From: Roseicyclus sp.
Lineage (GTDB): Bacteria; Pseudomonadota; Alphaproteobacteria; Rhodobacterales; Rhodobacteraceae
Direction of reading: 5' to 3'
Length of the DNA: 34,864 nt
NCBI GenBank assembly: GCA_016763475.1
Contig: JAESTV010000279.1
Location: forward strand, 1-34,864
The notes beneath the pieces are model-generated. The model ran no database searches. It had not been told where the DNA came from and worked only from the letters and a program-made list of their open reading frames with translations. How positions within the stretch are numbered: the first letter of the stretch is position 1; each line of letters starts with the position of its first letter. This document shows, piece by piece, positions 16,170-24,822 of the stretch. Made by a program: the position numbers and the translations under genes.

Positions 16170-17393
16170 TCATTGCCGGTCGCGGATCGAATAATAGACC
16201 AGCGCCAGAATCGACCAGCCCAGCACAAGGAACAGCCCGGCAAGGCCCAGGATCGCGTCGCGCCGGGGGAATTCAGCCATCTCGGGGAGGGTCGGCTGGA
16301 TGTAGACCGCCAGGTAGCGGCTTTGGCGTGTGGTGTTGGTGCGCGCCAGATCCAGACCCGCCAGCGCGGCGCGGTAACTTTCCTGCGCGTATTCGCGATC
16401 CACAACCAGGCCTTCAAATTCGGCGATCAGGGTTGGGTAATCCATGCCACCCACCTGCACATCAGCGGAGGTAAAATTCTCCCGCTCACGCAGGATACGT
16501 TCGCGGATCACGTCAATGCGTTGCGCCGATTGGCGCAGGCGCGGATCGTTGGGGTTGCCGGTGTTCTCACTTAGCAGATCATTCTCGACCAGTGATTCGG
16601 CCAGTTGCTGTTGCAGGTTGTTGAGAACCCCCATCCGCCCCTGCAAATCACTTTCTGGGTCCACAATCTGGGTGCGGGTTCGAAATTCGGTCAACGCCTC
16701 TCGTGCCGTCCGCAGGCGGGTCAGCGCGGCGTCCAGATCCTGCTCCGCAAACCGCATTGCATCGGCGCGGGCGGTGCCGTTCAGCCCGTTCACCAACGCC
16801 TGACTCTCTGTGATGATAGCGCGAGCGATATCGCGAGCCATTTGCGGATCAAACGCCAGGACGCGCAACTCGATCAGGCCAGAGGATTGGCTGTAACTGA
16901 TCCGCACAATCCGTTGCCAGTGATCCACCAGCCCCTCAATTGTAGCATCAGGTGACAGCGCAAAGGCCGGATCATCGGCGTAAGGCGCACTATAGTGTGC
17001 GACGAGGTCCAATTGTGCATCCAGCCGTTGCACAATCTCCTGGCTGGCGATGAACTCAAACAGGATATCCGCATCCGCTTGCCCGCCGCCGCCGGTAAAC
17101 GCGGCCAGCCCGCCCAGCACATCCGTCGCCGCGCCCGCCTCATTCTGGCGCACGGTGAACCCGGTGCCAGAGGCATATTGATCAACCGAAACCCAATAGA
17201 GATAGTACGTCACCGCCGCAAAAGGTGCGATCACCAGCAGCACAAGTGAGGCCAGTATCCCCCAATGTCGCTTGCGCATTCGGGCCGGGCTTGCGGGCGT
17301 CGCATTCACCCGGATCCGCCGCCCGATGGTTGGCGCTTGCGGCATTTTCGGTACGCTTGACCCAAGCGCCACAGGTTGTGCGGCATCTGTCAT
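16170..17393 (-). CDS. kpsE: Capsule export inner-membrane/periplasmic protein, KpsE-like
   Basis: This is a 407-aa protein from the ATG at 17393, with GAGGAG ten bases upstream. A basic cytoplasmic N-terminus leads to a membrane helix (HWGILASLVLLVIAPFAAVT), a long periplasmic region with coiled coils (ARADAMRFAEQDLDAALTRL, QQQLAESLVENDLL) and a C-terminal helix (DAILGLAGLFLVLGWSILAL). This two-helix layout is that of the KpsE/CtrB polysaccharide co-polymerases, which link the ABC exporter to the outer-membrane channel. It shares a 125-bp divergent promoter region with kpsM. Confidence 0.9.
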   Translation of the reverse strand: MTDAAQPVALGSSVPKMPQAPTIGRRIRVNATPASPARMRKRHWGILASLVLLVIAPFAAVTYYLYWVSVDQYASGTGFTVRQNEAGAATDVLGGLAAFTGGGGQADADILFEFIASQEIVQRLDAQLDLVAHYSAPYADDPAFALSPDATIEGLVDHWQRIVRISYSQSSGLIELRVLAFDPQMARDIARAIITESQALVNGLNGTARADAMRFAEQDLDAALTRLRTAREALTEFRTRTQIVDPESDLQGRMGVLNNLQQQLAESLVENDLLSENTGNPNDPRLRQSAQRIDVIRERILRERENFTSADVQVGGMDYPTLIAEFEGLVVDREYAQESYRAALAGLDLARTNTTRQSRYLAVYIQPTLPEMAEFPRRDAILGLAGLFLVLGWSILALVYYSIRDRQ

Positions 17394-17450
17394 TCTCTGG
17401 GCACTCCTCACAAACGGGTCGGGTGTGGTCCAAGGAATTAGAGTGTTTGT

Positions 17451-17467
17451 CTTAATGTCACATTAAG
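17451..17467. promoter_or_regulatory. Perfect 17-bp palindrome in the kpsE/kpsM divergent promoter
   Basis: CTTAATGTCACATTAAG has 8-bp perfect arms around a central C. It lies between the kpsE start (17393) and the kpsM start (17519), where a repressor or activator could control both operons. There is no T-tract, so it is not a terminator. The regulator is unknown. Confidence 0.65.
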
Positions 17468-17518
17468 CCAGTTACGCCAGGATTGTGGCCAGGACAGCTA
17501 CAGAGTCGGAGGCGCCCC

Positions 17519-18373
17519 TTGGCGGCCAATATTCCCCAACCCCTGCCCGATAACCTGGTGGCGTTGCCTCGCCCCGGCCCCCAAAGGCCGCGCAAAAAGA
17601 CCCGCGCCCAAAGCTTTGCAAGTGGCCGCGCGATCATCGCGCTGATGTTACGTGAGATGTCGACCCGGTACGGAAAATCGCCGGGTGGCTTCATCTGGGC
17701 AGTGGTCGAACCCGCCGGCGCGTTGCTGCTGATGGCATTTGTCTTCTCCCTGCTGCTGCGCAGCCCGTCGCTGGGCAATTCATTCCTGCTGTTTTACACC
17801 ACCGGATACCTGCCGTTCCTGCTTTACAGCCTGACCCTCGTCACGGTTATGGGCGCGCTCAGCTTCTCCAAACCGCTGTTGATGTACCCGGCGGTGAACT
17901 GGCTCGACGCGATCCTGGCGCGGTTTTTCCTCAACGCGCTGACAAGCGTGACCGTCGGCTCCATCGTGCTGTTTTGTGTGTTGGAATTTACCGACGCCAC
18001 TGCGGTGCTTGAGTTTCGCCATATGGTCATGTCCATGGGATTGGCGGCATTACTTGGCCTCGGCCACGGCACGTTAAACTGCGCGCTGGTTGGGTTGTTC
18101 CCCGTTTATGGCTCGATCTGGGCCATCGCCACGCGGCCGCTTCTAATCGCGGCGGGGGTGTTCTTCTTGTACGAAGACCTCTCCCCCACCCTGCAATCGG
18201 TGTTGGAGTGGATGCCGTGGATTCACTTCACCGCGATGTTTCGCCAAGGGGTTTACCCGACATATTCACCGGAATTCATCTCCATTCCACTCATGCTGAT
18301 CTGGGCGATGGTGCCGTTGATGTTCGGGCTGTTGCTGTTGCGCCGCCATCGCCAGACGATTCTGATGCGTTAA
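17519..18373 (+). CDS. kpsM: Capsule polysaccharide ABC permease, KpsM-like
   Basis: This is a 284-aa ABC-2 type permease. The start is taken as the TTG at 17519 because GGAGG lies six bases upstream; the frame is open to another TTG at 17483 with no such site. After a proline-rich basic cytoplasmic N-terminus comes the family motif LMLREMSTRYGKSPGGFIWAVVEPAG, then six hydrophobic segments (for example ALLLMAFVFSLLL and IPLMLIWAMVPLMFGLLLL). It forms the channel with KpsT. Unusually for the family it is divergent from the kpsE-kpsT pair instead of sharing their operon. Confidence 0.88.
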   Translation: MAANIPQPLPDNLVALPRPGPQRPRKKTRAQSFASGRAIIALMLREMSTRYGKSPGGFIWAVVEPAGALLLMAFVFSLLLRSPSLGNSFLLFYTTGYLPFLLYSLTLVTVMGALSFSKPLLMYPAVNWLDAILARFFLNALTSVTVGSIVLFCVLEFTDATAVLEFRHMVMSMGLAALLGLGHGTLNCALVGLFPVYGSIWAIATRPLLIAAGVFFLYEDLSPTLQSVLEWMPWIHFTAMFRQGVYPTYSPEFISIPLMLIWAMVPLMFGLLLLRRHRQTILMR

Positions 18374-18374
18374 G

Positions 18375-18411
18375 CGCACACCGAAAAGTGGTGCCGGTTT
18401 TTGGATTCCCT
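18375..18411 (+). repeat. Dispersed palindromic repeat, copy A
   Basis: GCGCACACCGAAAAGTGG, three bases, then CCGGTTTTTGGA match the reverse complement of the copy at 31567-31605 at most positions. The arms are partly complementary, giving a hairpin just after the kpsM stop. Similar CCGAAAAGTGG/CCGGTTTTCGG repeats are, from memory, widespread in alphaproteobacteria. Confidence 0.6.
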
Positions 18412-18433
18412 TGCGTGATCAGACCTCCCCGGG

Positions 18434-18901
18434 TCACGTCCGGTGATACGGGCTGCCCGCCAGAATCGAGGCCGCACGGTACAATTGCTCACTTAACATC
18501 ACCCGCGCCAACATATGAGGCCACACCATTTTGCCGAACGAAATCGCCAATCCGGCATCCGCCCGTAATGACGGATCAATCCCGTCCGCCCCACCAATCA
18601 CCAGCGCCAGATCACCGATGCCGCGATCCCGCTGCGCACCCAGATGCTCGGCAAACGAAGGTGATGTCATGACCTCTCCGCGCTCATCCATCACCCAATA
18701 CGCCGCACCGGGAAGCCGCTGACGGATCAACGCGGCTTCCGCCGCCATCCCGCCACCTTTGCGGTCCTCAACCTCAATCACCTGCCCAAGCGAAAGCCCC
18801 AGGCCGCGGCCTGTTTTGTCGAATCGCCCCAAATAGTCGTCAATCAGCGCTTTTTCCGGCCCGCCCCGAAGGCGGCCGACAACACAAATATGGACCTTCA
18901 C
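18434..18901 (-). CDS. rlmH: 23S rRNA (pseudouridine1915-N3)-methyltransferase
   Basis: This is a 155-aa SPOUT methyltransferase, the usual length for RlmH. MKVHICVVGRLRGGPEKALIDDY is the family N-terminus. The trefoil-knot SAM site is in LALVIGGADGIDP and ISFGKMVWPHMLARVMLSEQLYRA, and the C-terminus ends in SPYHRT (usually PYHR/PYHK). It methylates pseudouridine 1915 in helix 69 of 23S rRNA. It follows rsfS by 10 bp, so the two form an operon of ribosome-related genes. Confidence 0.97.
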   Translation of the reverse strand: MKVHICVVGRLRGGPEKALIDDYLGRFDKTGRGLGLSLGQVIEVEDRKGGGMAAEAALIRQRLPGAAYWVMDERGEVMTSPSFAEHLGAQRDRGIGDLALVIGGADGIDPSLRADAGLAISFGKMVWPHMLARVMLSEQLYRAASILAGSPYHRT

Positions 18902-18911
18902 AAGCGGTGCG

Positions 18912-19325
18912 TCAGGACGACGCCGCCGCCGCTTCCGGCTGCCACATCTTTTCCAGCTGGTAAAATTCCCGCACCTCAGGCCGGAAAATGTGAACGATCA
19001 CATCCGCCGTATCAATCAGCACCCAATCACCAGTTTCCTTGCCCTCGATCTTCGACAGCAATCCGAAATCATCCTTCAGCTTTTCCGCCAATTTTTCAGC
19101 CATTGCAGACACTTGCCGGGTCGACCGGCCAGAAGCCACGACCATGTAGTCGCCAATCGAGGACTTTCCGCGCAGATCAATCTGCACGACGTCTTCGGCT
19201 TTGTCGTCATCAAGAGATTTCATAATACGCTCCAACAGCTCTTCGCTGGTGTAAGCGGCTTGGGCACGCGCGCGTGGCGTCAGTGCGGCAGCGGTCTTGG
19301 CCACTGCTTGGTTAAGTCCGGTCAG
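18912..19325 (-). CDS. rsfS: Ribosome silencing factor
   Basis: The conserved RsfS domain runs from SEELLERIMKSLDDDKAEDVV through GKSSIGDYMVVASGRSTRQV, KIEGKETGDWVLIDTADVIVH and FRPEVREFYQLEKMW. The protein binds ribosomal protein uL14 and blocks subunit joining under starvation. The start is uncertain. An AAAGGAGG site lies about eight bases before a CTG at 19325, which would give 137 aa. The first standard start near it is a GTG at 19304 (130 aa), about 29 bases from that site. The frame is open further upstream, but the sequence there is not RsfS-like. Confidence 0.93.
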   Translation of the reverse strand: MTGLNQAVAKTAAALTPRARAQAAYTSEELLERIMKSLDDDKAEDVVQIDLRGKSSIGDYMVVASGRSTRQVSAMAEKLAEKLKDDFGLLSKIEGKETGDWVLIDTADVIVHIFRPEVREFYQLEKMWQPEAAAASS

Positions 19326-19389
19326 GACCCGGTCCTCCTTTAAGACGCGCCTGGAATGCCCCGGCGCCGGGAATGCATGAAATATAACA

Positions 19390-19447
19390 CTGCAACTGCA
19401 GCATCTCAACCACACCATCACGTTACGTTGCAGGTGTTGCAGTAACG
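19390..19447. promoter_or_regulatory. Repeat cluster in the rsfS/lipoprotein divergent gap
   Basis: CGTTAC (19421-19426) and GTAACG (19442-19447) form a 6-bp inverted repeat. Inside it GTTGCAG occurs twice, at 19427-19433 and 19436-19442, and its complement CTGCAAC is at 19390-19396. The arrangement looks like an operator region serving one or both genes. Confidence 0.35.
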
Positions 19448-19479
19448 GTTTGTTAACCAAGATGCGCGATGCCTCCAGG

Positions 19480-19773
19480 ATGCGCCTTCTTACCCTTGCC
19501 CTCCTCATCTTTCCTCTTGCGGCCTGTGACAGCCCTTCACCCGCGATGATGGGGCAAGAGGCCACACGTGTCGTGGTGGATGGGGCTGAATTCTCGGTCC
19601 GTCAAAACGGCAATCGGGCTGAGGCGATCCGCACAAACACCATGGCGTTCCCCGCCATCGGGGCCATCGTAATCCGTGCAGAGCAGGCGATGGAGCAAGC
19701 AACCGGGTGCGAGGTCGATACGGACACCCTGCGGGGCGACCAATCCGTTATGCGCGCGGATCTGATCTGCTAA
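19480..19773 (+). CDS. Small outer-membrane or periplasmic lipoprotein
   Basis: The protein is 97 aa from MRLLTLALL; an ATG at 19462 and a TTG at 19450 are also in frame, and none has a good ribosome binding site. The lipobox is LAAC (IFPLAACDSPS). The mature part of about 78 residues contains two more cysteines, TGCEVDTD and the final C, and a beta-rich pattern (RVVVDGAEFSVRQNG). I do not recognise a named family. It is divergent from rsfS. Confidence 0.65.
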   Translation: MRLLTLALLIFPLAACDSPSPAMMGQEATRVVVDGAEFSVRQNGNRAEAIRTNTMAFPAIGAIVIRAEQAMEQATGCEVDTDTLRGDQSVMRADLIC

Positions 19774-20033
19774 GTCTGCAACCTCCATGATCGCCGTAAG
19801 GTGTGCTGTGCGGGGGGGGCACTTTTCTTTCTGCGACGGTTCCGGATCGGCTCCTTCGCAAAACCGGGCACTTGCGGCCTGCCCCACAGGCAAACATAGA
19901 TTTCGACCGCACCCATATATCTTGGGGATAACCCGCCGATACGCACGATATACGCCCCATATGCGTTGACTCAACCGCTTCACGCCGGGACACTGCCCAT
20001 TAACGGAATCGTCATTGAACGAGGCAGGCACAC
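19774..20033. other. Intergenic region upstream of smc
   Basis: No ORF of coding character is visible. AT-rich patches (CATATATC near 19913, GATATACGC near 19948, CCATATG near 19956) precede TTGACT near 19965, which could be a -35 box. A matching -10 is poor. This probably holds the smc promoter. Confidence 0.3.
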
Positions 20034-23000
20034 GTGCGCTTCACGAAGCTCAGGCTTAACGGCTTTAAATCTTTCGTCGATCCCACCGACCTGGTGATCG
20101 CCGATGGTTTGACAGGTGTTGTCGGCCCCAACGGGTGTGGAAAATCCAACCTTCTTGAGGCGTTACGCTGGGTTATGGGCGAAAATCGCCCCACCGCGAT
20201 GCGGGGCGCCGGGATGGAGGATGTGATCTTCGGCGGCACCGCAACCCGGCCCGCGCGCAACTTCGCTGAGGTCTCGCTTCAGATAGACAACGAAGACCGG
20301 CTCGCGCCGTCCGGCTTCAACGACGAGGACAGGATCGACATCGTCCGCCGCATCACCCGTGATGCCGGAAGTGCTTACAAACTAAACGGAAAAGACGTCC
20401 GCGCCCGCGATGTTTCGATGTTGTTTGCCGACGCCTCTACCGGCGCACACAGCCCCGCATTGGTCCGTCAGGGCCAGATTTCAGAGCTGATCAACGCAAG
20501 GCCAAAGGCCCGCCGTCGGGTGTTGGAAGAGGCTGCGGGCATCTCTGGCCTCTATCAACGCCGCCATGAAGCCGAGCTGAAATTAAAGGCGGCAGACGCC
20601 AATCTGGCCCGGATCGACGATGTGCTTGATCAACTGTCCTCGCAGCTTAACGCCCTGGCAAGGCAGGCAAAACAGGCCGCCCGGTATCGGGAAATCGGGT
20701 CCGGGTTGCGCCTTGCCGAGGGCCTGCTGCTGTTTGTTCGCTGGCGCGACGCCGACGCCGCACGCCTGCGCGCTGAGGAGGCGTTGCGCGCTGGTTTGAC
20801 TGGGGCAGCACAGGCCGAAGCCGCCGCAAGGGAGGCCGTGGCAGCTCGCGAATCGGCGGAAGATGCCCTGCCACCGTTGCGCGAAGAAGATACCATCGCC
20901 GCCGCCGTTTTGCAGCGCCTGATGGTGGAACGCGACAGCCTGCAAGCCGAGGCAGATCGCGCCGCCGCAGCCGTTGAAACACTGTCCAATCGCATCATCC
21001 AGATTGACCGCGACCGGGCGCGGGAAGACGCATTGAACGCTGATGCAGGTGAGACAGTTTTGCGCCTGCAAACTGAGCGGGCGGACCTTCAGGCCGCCCA
21101 AAAAGGCCAGGACCAACGGCTTGCGGACACCCGTGATGCGGTAACCGACGCGCGCAGTGTTCTGGCCGGTCAAGAGGCGGAACTCTCTGATTTGACCGAG
21201 CAATCCGCCGCTCTGGCCGCCCGCCACCACGCGATTGAGCGCCGGATTGGAGAGGCCGGGAAAGCCGTCACCCGCAATGAAACCGACGCGCGCACCGCGC
21301 AGACAGCCGCGTCAGAGGCGGCGGATCATCTCATTACCCTCAAGCGCGAAGCGGAAGACGCCGCTGATGCCCTGACCCGCGCCACAGACCTGGCCGCCCG
21401 CGCCGAAGACACCTTGCTGGAAACCGAAGCCGCGCGCGCCGAGGCCCAGGTGGTGGAAACCGATGCGCGCTCCACCCGGTCCGAAGCCGAAGGCCGCGCC
21501 GGGACGTTGGATGCCGAGGTTTCCGCGCTTGCACGGGTGTTGGAGCGGGACCGGGGTGATGGCGATCAGATCCTCGACGAAATCCGCGTCGCGCCGGGGT
21601 TTGAGGCCGCAATTGGTGCGGCGTTGTCGGATGATCTGAAGGCCGCCCGCGCGGACCTGCCGGGGGCAACCGGCTGGACAGATTTACCGGGATACGACGC
21701 CACATCACCGTTGCCCACAGGCGCTCAGCAAGCCAGCGATGTGGCCCAGGCGCCAGCGGTTCTGGCCCGTCGTTTGTCGCAGATCGGGCTTGTGGATGCC
21801 GCAGACGGCCCACGGCTTCAGCCGATGTTGCAACCGGGCCAACGCCTTGTCAGCCGTGCGGGTGATTTGTGGCGCTGGGACGGGTTTGCTGTCGCCGCTG
21901 CTGATGCAGTTTCCACAGCCGCGCGGCGGCTGGAGCAGGCCAACCGGCTGATCGAGTTGGAGGCTGAGCGGACCCGCGCCCGCGCCGTTGCTGATGATGC
22001 CAAGGCCGCCCACGAAGCGCTGGCCGACCGCCTTAACCATCTGACAGAGGCTGATAAATCCGCGCGCGCGGCGCGGCGTGACGCCGAAACACAGTTAAGC
22101 CAGGCCAGCCGTTCTGCCGCCCGTGCGGAGGCGGACCAAAGCGTTCTTGATGGCAAGCTGGAAACCCTGCGCCTGACCGCCTCACGTCACGGCGAAGAGG
22201 CGGACACGGCCCGCGCGGAACTCACTCGCGCGCAGGATTCATTGGCGGAACTCGACGATCTGAACGCGGTGCGGGAACGCCTGGCTGATGTGAAAACCAC
22301 CGTTGAAGCCGCGCGGATGACAATGTTGGCGCGCCGCGCGGCCTTTGATCAGGTCAAACGGGACGGCGAAGATCGCGTCTCCCGCCTCGGGAAGATTGGG
22401 CAGGACGTTGCCAACTGGCAAAACCGCCTGAACAATGCCGCCACGCGTCTGGCAGAGCTTGAGAAACGCAAAGGTGAGGCGGAATTGGCGCTGGCTGATG
22501 CCCGCCAGAAGCCCGCCGAAGTTGCGGCCCGGCGCGATTCGTTGGCGATTCAGATCAGAGACGCCGAGGCGCGAAAAGCGGCCGCCGCTGACGCGCTGTC
22601 GGTGGGTGAGGTGAACCTGCGCGCCGCCAGTGGCGCCGAACGTGACACCGAACGCGCGGCGTCAGAGGCGCGTGAGGTTCGCGCCGCGTCCGAAGCCCGC
22701 CGGGATGCCGCGATGGAGGCCGTACTGGCCGCCGCTGATCGCATCGGGGAAGAGCAGGAGATGACCCCCGAGACGTTGCTGGACAGCCTCGGTGATCTGC
22801 CCGATCCGATGCCCTCCGGCGACCGGATTGAAGCGGATGTGATGCGTCTGCGCCGTCAGCGTGATGCCCTCGGCGCAGTGAACCTGCGCGCTGAAGAAGA
22901 CGCCACGGAGGTTGCGGAAGAACATGATTCCCTCGCGTCGGAAAAGAACGATCTGGAGGCTGCGATTGCCAAGTTGCGCACCGGAATCGCCAGTCTGAAC

Positions 23001-23489
23001 AAGGAAGGCCGTGAGCGCCTGTTGAAGGCGTTTGACGAGGTGAACGTGAACTTCTCGCGTCTGTTCACCCATCTGTTTGGTGGCGGCGAGGCACGGCTTG
23101 TGTTGGTGGAATCCGATGATCCGCTGGAGGCCGGGCTGGAAATTCTGTGCCAACCTCCGGGCAAAAAACTCAGCACTCTCAGCCTGTTGTCAGGGGGTGA
23201 GCAAACCCTGACCGCGCTGGCGCTGATCTTTGGCGTGTTCCTCGCCAACCCCGCGCCAATTTGTGTGCTGGATGAGGTTGACGCGCCACTGGACGATGCC
23301 AACGTGAACCGGTTCTGCGACATGTTGGACGAGATGACCCGCCAGACCAACACGCGGTTCCTGACCATCACCCACCACGCCGTCACGATGTCGCGGATGG
23401 ACCGTCTGTTTGGCGTCACCATGGGGGAGCAGGGCGTCAGCCAACTGGTCAGCGTTGATCTGAAAAAGGCTGAGGCGCTGGTGGCCTAA
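20034..23489 (+). CDS. smc: Chromosome segregation ATPase Smc
   Basis: This is a 1151-aa protein from a GTG at 20034 with GAGG upstream. It starts MRFTKLRLNGFKSFVDPTDL. Walker A is GPNGCGKSN and the N-terminal head ends near VRQGQISELINA. Two long Ala- and Arg-rich coiled-coil arms flank a hinge at about residues 500-630 (IRVAPGFEAAIGAALSDDL...). The C-terminal head has the signature LSGGEQTLTALALIF and Walker B ICVLDEVDAPLDDANV. It is the core of condensin, compacting and segregating the chromosome with ScpA and ScpB encoded elsewhere. It stands alone here. Confidence 0.97.
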   Translation: MRFTKLRLNGFKSFVDPTDLVIADGLTGVVGPNGCGKSNLLEALRWVMGENRPTAMRGAGMEDVIFGGTATRPARNFAEVSLQIDNEDRLAPSGFNDEDRIDIVRRITRDAGSAYKLNGKDVRARDVSMLFADASTGAHSPALVRQGQISELINARPKARRRVLEEAAGISGLYQRRHEAELKLKAADANLARIDDVLDQLSSQLNALARQAKQAARYREIGSGLRLAEGLLLFVRWRDADAARLRAEEALRAGLTGAAQAEAAAREAVAARESAEDALPPLREEDTIAAAVLQRLMVERDSLQAEADRAAAAVETLSNRIIQIDRDRAREDALNADAGETVLRLQTERADLQAAQKGQDQRLADTRDAVTDARSVLAGQEAELSDLTEQSAALAARHHAIERRIGEAGKAVTRNETDARTAQTAASEAADHLITLKREAEDAADALTRATDLAARAEDTLLETEAARAEAQVVETDARSTRSEAEGRAGTLDAEVSALARVLERDRGDGDQILDEIRVAPGFEAAIGAALSDDLKAARADLPGATGWTDLPGYDATSPLPTGAQQASDVAQAPAVLARRLSQIGLVDAADGPRLQPMLQPGQRLVSRAGDLWRWDGFAVAAADAVSTAARRLEQANRLIELEAERTRARAVADDAKAAHEALADRLNHLTEADKSARAARRDAETQLSQASRSAARAEADQSVLDGKLETLRLTASRHGEEADTARAELTRAQDSLAELDDLNAVRERLADVKTTVEAARMTMLARRAAFDQVKRDGEDRVSRLGKIGQDVANWQNRLNNAATRLAELEKRKGEAELALADARQKPAEVAARRDSLAIQIRDAEARKAAAADALSVGEVNLRAASGAERDTERAASEAREVRAASEARRDAAMEAVLAAADRIGEEQEMTPETLLDSLGDLPDPMPSGDRIEADVMRLRRQRDALGAVNLRAEEDATEVAEEHDSLASEKNDLEAAIAKLRTGIASLNKEGRERLLKAFDEVNVNFSRLFTHLFGGGEARLVLVESDDPLEAGLEILCQPPGKKLSTLSLLSGGEQTLTALALIFGVFLANPAPICVLDEVDAPLDDANVNRFCDMLDEMTRQTNTRFLTITHHAVTMSRMDRLFGVTMGEQGVSQLVSVDLKKAEALVA

Positions 23490-23496
23490 AGCGCGA

Positions 23497-23516
23497 CTAG
23501 GTCGTGCTAGGTCGTG
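23497..23516. repeat. Tandem 10-bp duplication after smc
   Basis: CTAGGTCGTG occurs twice in direct contact, at 23497-23506 and 23507-23516, between the convergent smc and transglycosylase units. The second copy contains the stop codon of the 26-codon ORF. Confidence 0.7.
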
Positions 23517-23587
23517 CGAAAATCCTCCGCCACATCCTGTGCCAAGGCAGATCCGGTCAAGGCGGCGGTTAGCCCCACCCGCATCAT
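23507..23587 (-). CDS. Possible 26-residue secreted peptide or gene remnant
   Basis: The ORF MMRVGLTAALTGSALAQDVA ending EDFRTT begins at an ATG overlapping the stop of the lytic transglycosylase (ATGA). It looks like a short signal peptide with an SALA/QD cleavage site and leaves only about ten residues after cutting. It may be a real coupled mini-gene, a truncated gene left by deletion, or chance. Evidence is only its composition and position. Confidence 0.25.
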   Translation of the reverse strand: MMRVGLTAALTGSALAQDVAEDFRTT

Positions 23588-24756
23588 AACGCGTTCAACA
23601 AGGCGCGGGTGGGCCATGCATCAGCGGGCAGACCCAGCCGCCGCTGCTCTTCGCGCACGGCAGCGCGGGTGCCCGCACCAAGGATGCCGTCAACACGCCC
23701 CACATCATAGCCACGTGCGTCCAGCGCCGTTTGAAGGGCGCGCATCTGGTCTCCGTTCAGGCCCGCATCAGGGTTGCGCGCATCAAACACCGGTGCGCCT
23801 TCAAGGCGGGTGGCGAAATAGGCGGCGGTCAGGACGTAGGTGAAGCTCTGGTTCCACTCAAACAGCACGTTGAAGTTCTGGTACGCCATAAAGGCAGGAC
23901 CGTTGCGGCCCTGAGGCAGGATGATCGACGCCCGCGCATTGCGCATCGGCAGGCTACCGCTGCGGGCGCTGACACCGTCCGCTTCCCATTCCGAAATACG
24001 CCGGGAGGTGTGGATACCTGTTTGATACCAATCGAGGCTGTCGGGCACGGTAATTTCCACCAGCCACGGCTCATTTGGGCGCCAGCCGAGGGACGAGAGA
24101 ACATTCGCGCCCGACATCAGCGCATCCGGGGCAGAGGTTTGCAGGTTAACGTGGCCGTCGCCGTCGCCGTCGATGCCATGGGCGACGATATCTTCGGGCA
24201 GCATTTGCACCATGCCGATCTCACCCGCCCACGCGCCTTGGGTGTTCACGGGATCAAAATCACCGTTCTCGAACATCTCAAGAGCGCCGAATACTTCGGG
24301 GCGGAACAGCTCGGGGCGGCGGCAATCAAAGGCCAGCGTCACCAGCGAATCGAGTGTGTTGTAGTCACCCTGAAATGCGCCGTAATCCGTCTCGAACGCC
24401 CAGAACGCCAGCAGGAGTCCGCGCGAAACGCCGAAGCGCCGTTCAACCTCGGCAAACGTGGCGGCCTGGCGGTCGGCGTTGCGACGACCCGCATCCATAC
24501 GGCCCTGGCTGATCAGGCGGCGGGCGAAATCGGTAAAGGGGATTGTGAAAATGCCCTGCCGCCGGTCCGCGTCCAGCGCGCGCTGGTAATAGCTGGCGTG
24601 ACGGAAAAAACCGTCAATCACCTCGGCGCTATGGCCCCGTTGGGCGGCCTCGGTCCGCAAGCCCTCAATGAAGTCGCCGAAATCGCCGCCACATTGCTGT
24701 GCATGGGCGGCGGTGCCGAGGGTGAGAGACAAAAGAAGTGGTGCGAGAATGCGCAT
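23584..24756 (-). CDS. Lytic murein transglycosylase, MltB-like, with peptidoglycan-binding domain
   Basis: This is a 390-aa protein starting at MRILAPLLLSLTL, with GAGG ten bases upstream of the ATG at 24756. A signal peptide ends at AHAQQ. The SLT_2/MltB catalytic domain includes the Glu in AFWAFETDYGAFQG, followed by IGMVQMLPEDIVAHGIDGDG. The C-terminal ~65 residues are a PG_binding_1 domain (LQTALDARGYDVGRVDGILG...AVREEQRRLGLP). It cleaves the MurNAc-GlcNAc bond in the periplasm. It has no lipobox, so it is probably soluble. It converges on smc. Confidence 0.93.
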   Translation of the reverse strand: MRILAPLLLSLTLGTAAHAQQCGGDFGDFIEGLRTEAAQRGHSAEVIDGFFRHASYYQRALDADRRQGIFTIPFTDFARRLISQGRMDAGRRNADRQAATFAEVERRFGVSRGLLLAFWAFETDYGAFQGDYNTLDSLVTLAFDCRRPELFRPEVFGALEMFENGDFDPVNTQGAWAGEIGMVQMLPEDIVAHGIDGDGDGHVNLQTSAPDALMSGANVLSSLGWRPNEPWLVEITVPDSLDWYQTGIHTSRRISEWEADGVSARSGSLPMRNARASIILPQGRNGPAFMAYQNFNVLFEWNQSFTYVLTAAYFATRLEGAPVFDARNPDAGLNGDQMRALQTALDARGYDVGRVDGILGAGTRAAVREEQRRLGLPADAWPTRALLNAL

Positions 24757-24822
24757 GGGGGAAAGACCTCTGGTCAATTGAATTTGGGCGCAGAGTAACG
24801 CGGTTAGCCGGGCTCGCAAGCG

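Noticed and set aside
23731-24798. 355-codon open frame antisense to the lytic transglycosylase
   Set aside because: The opposite strand carries catalytic and peptidoglycan-binding motifs; this frame shows none.
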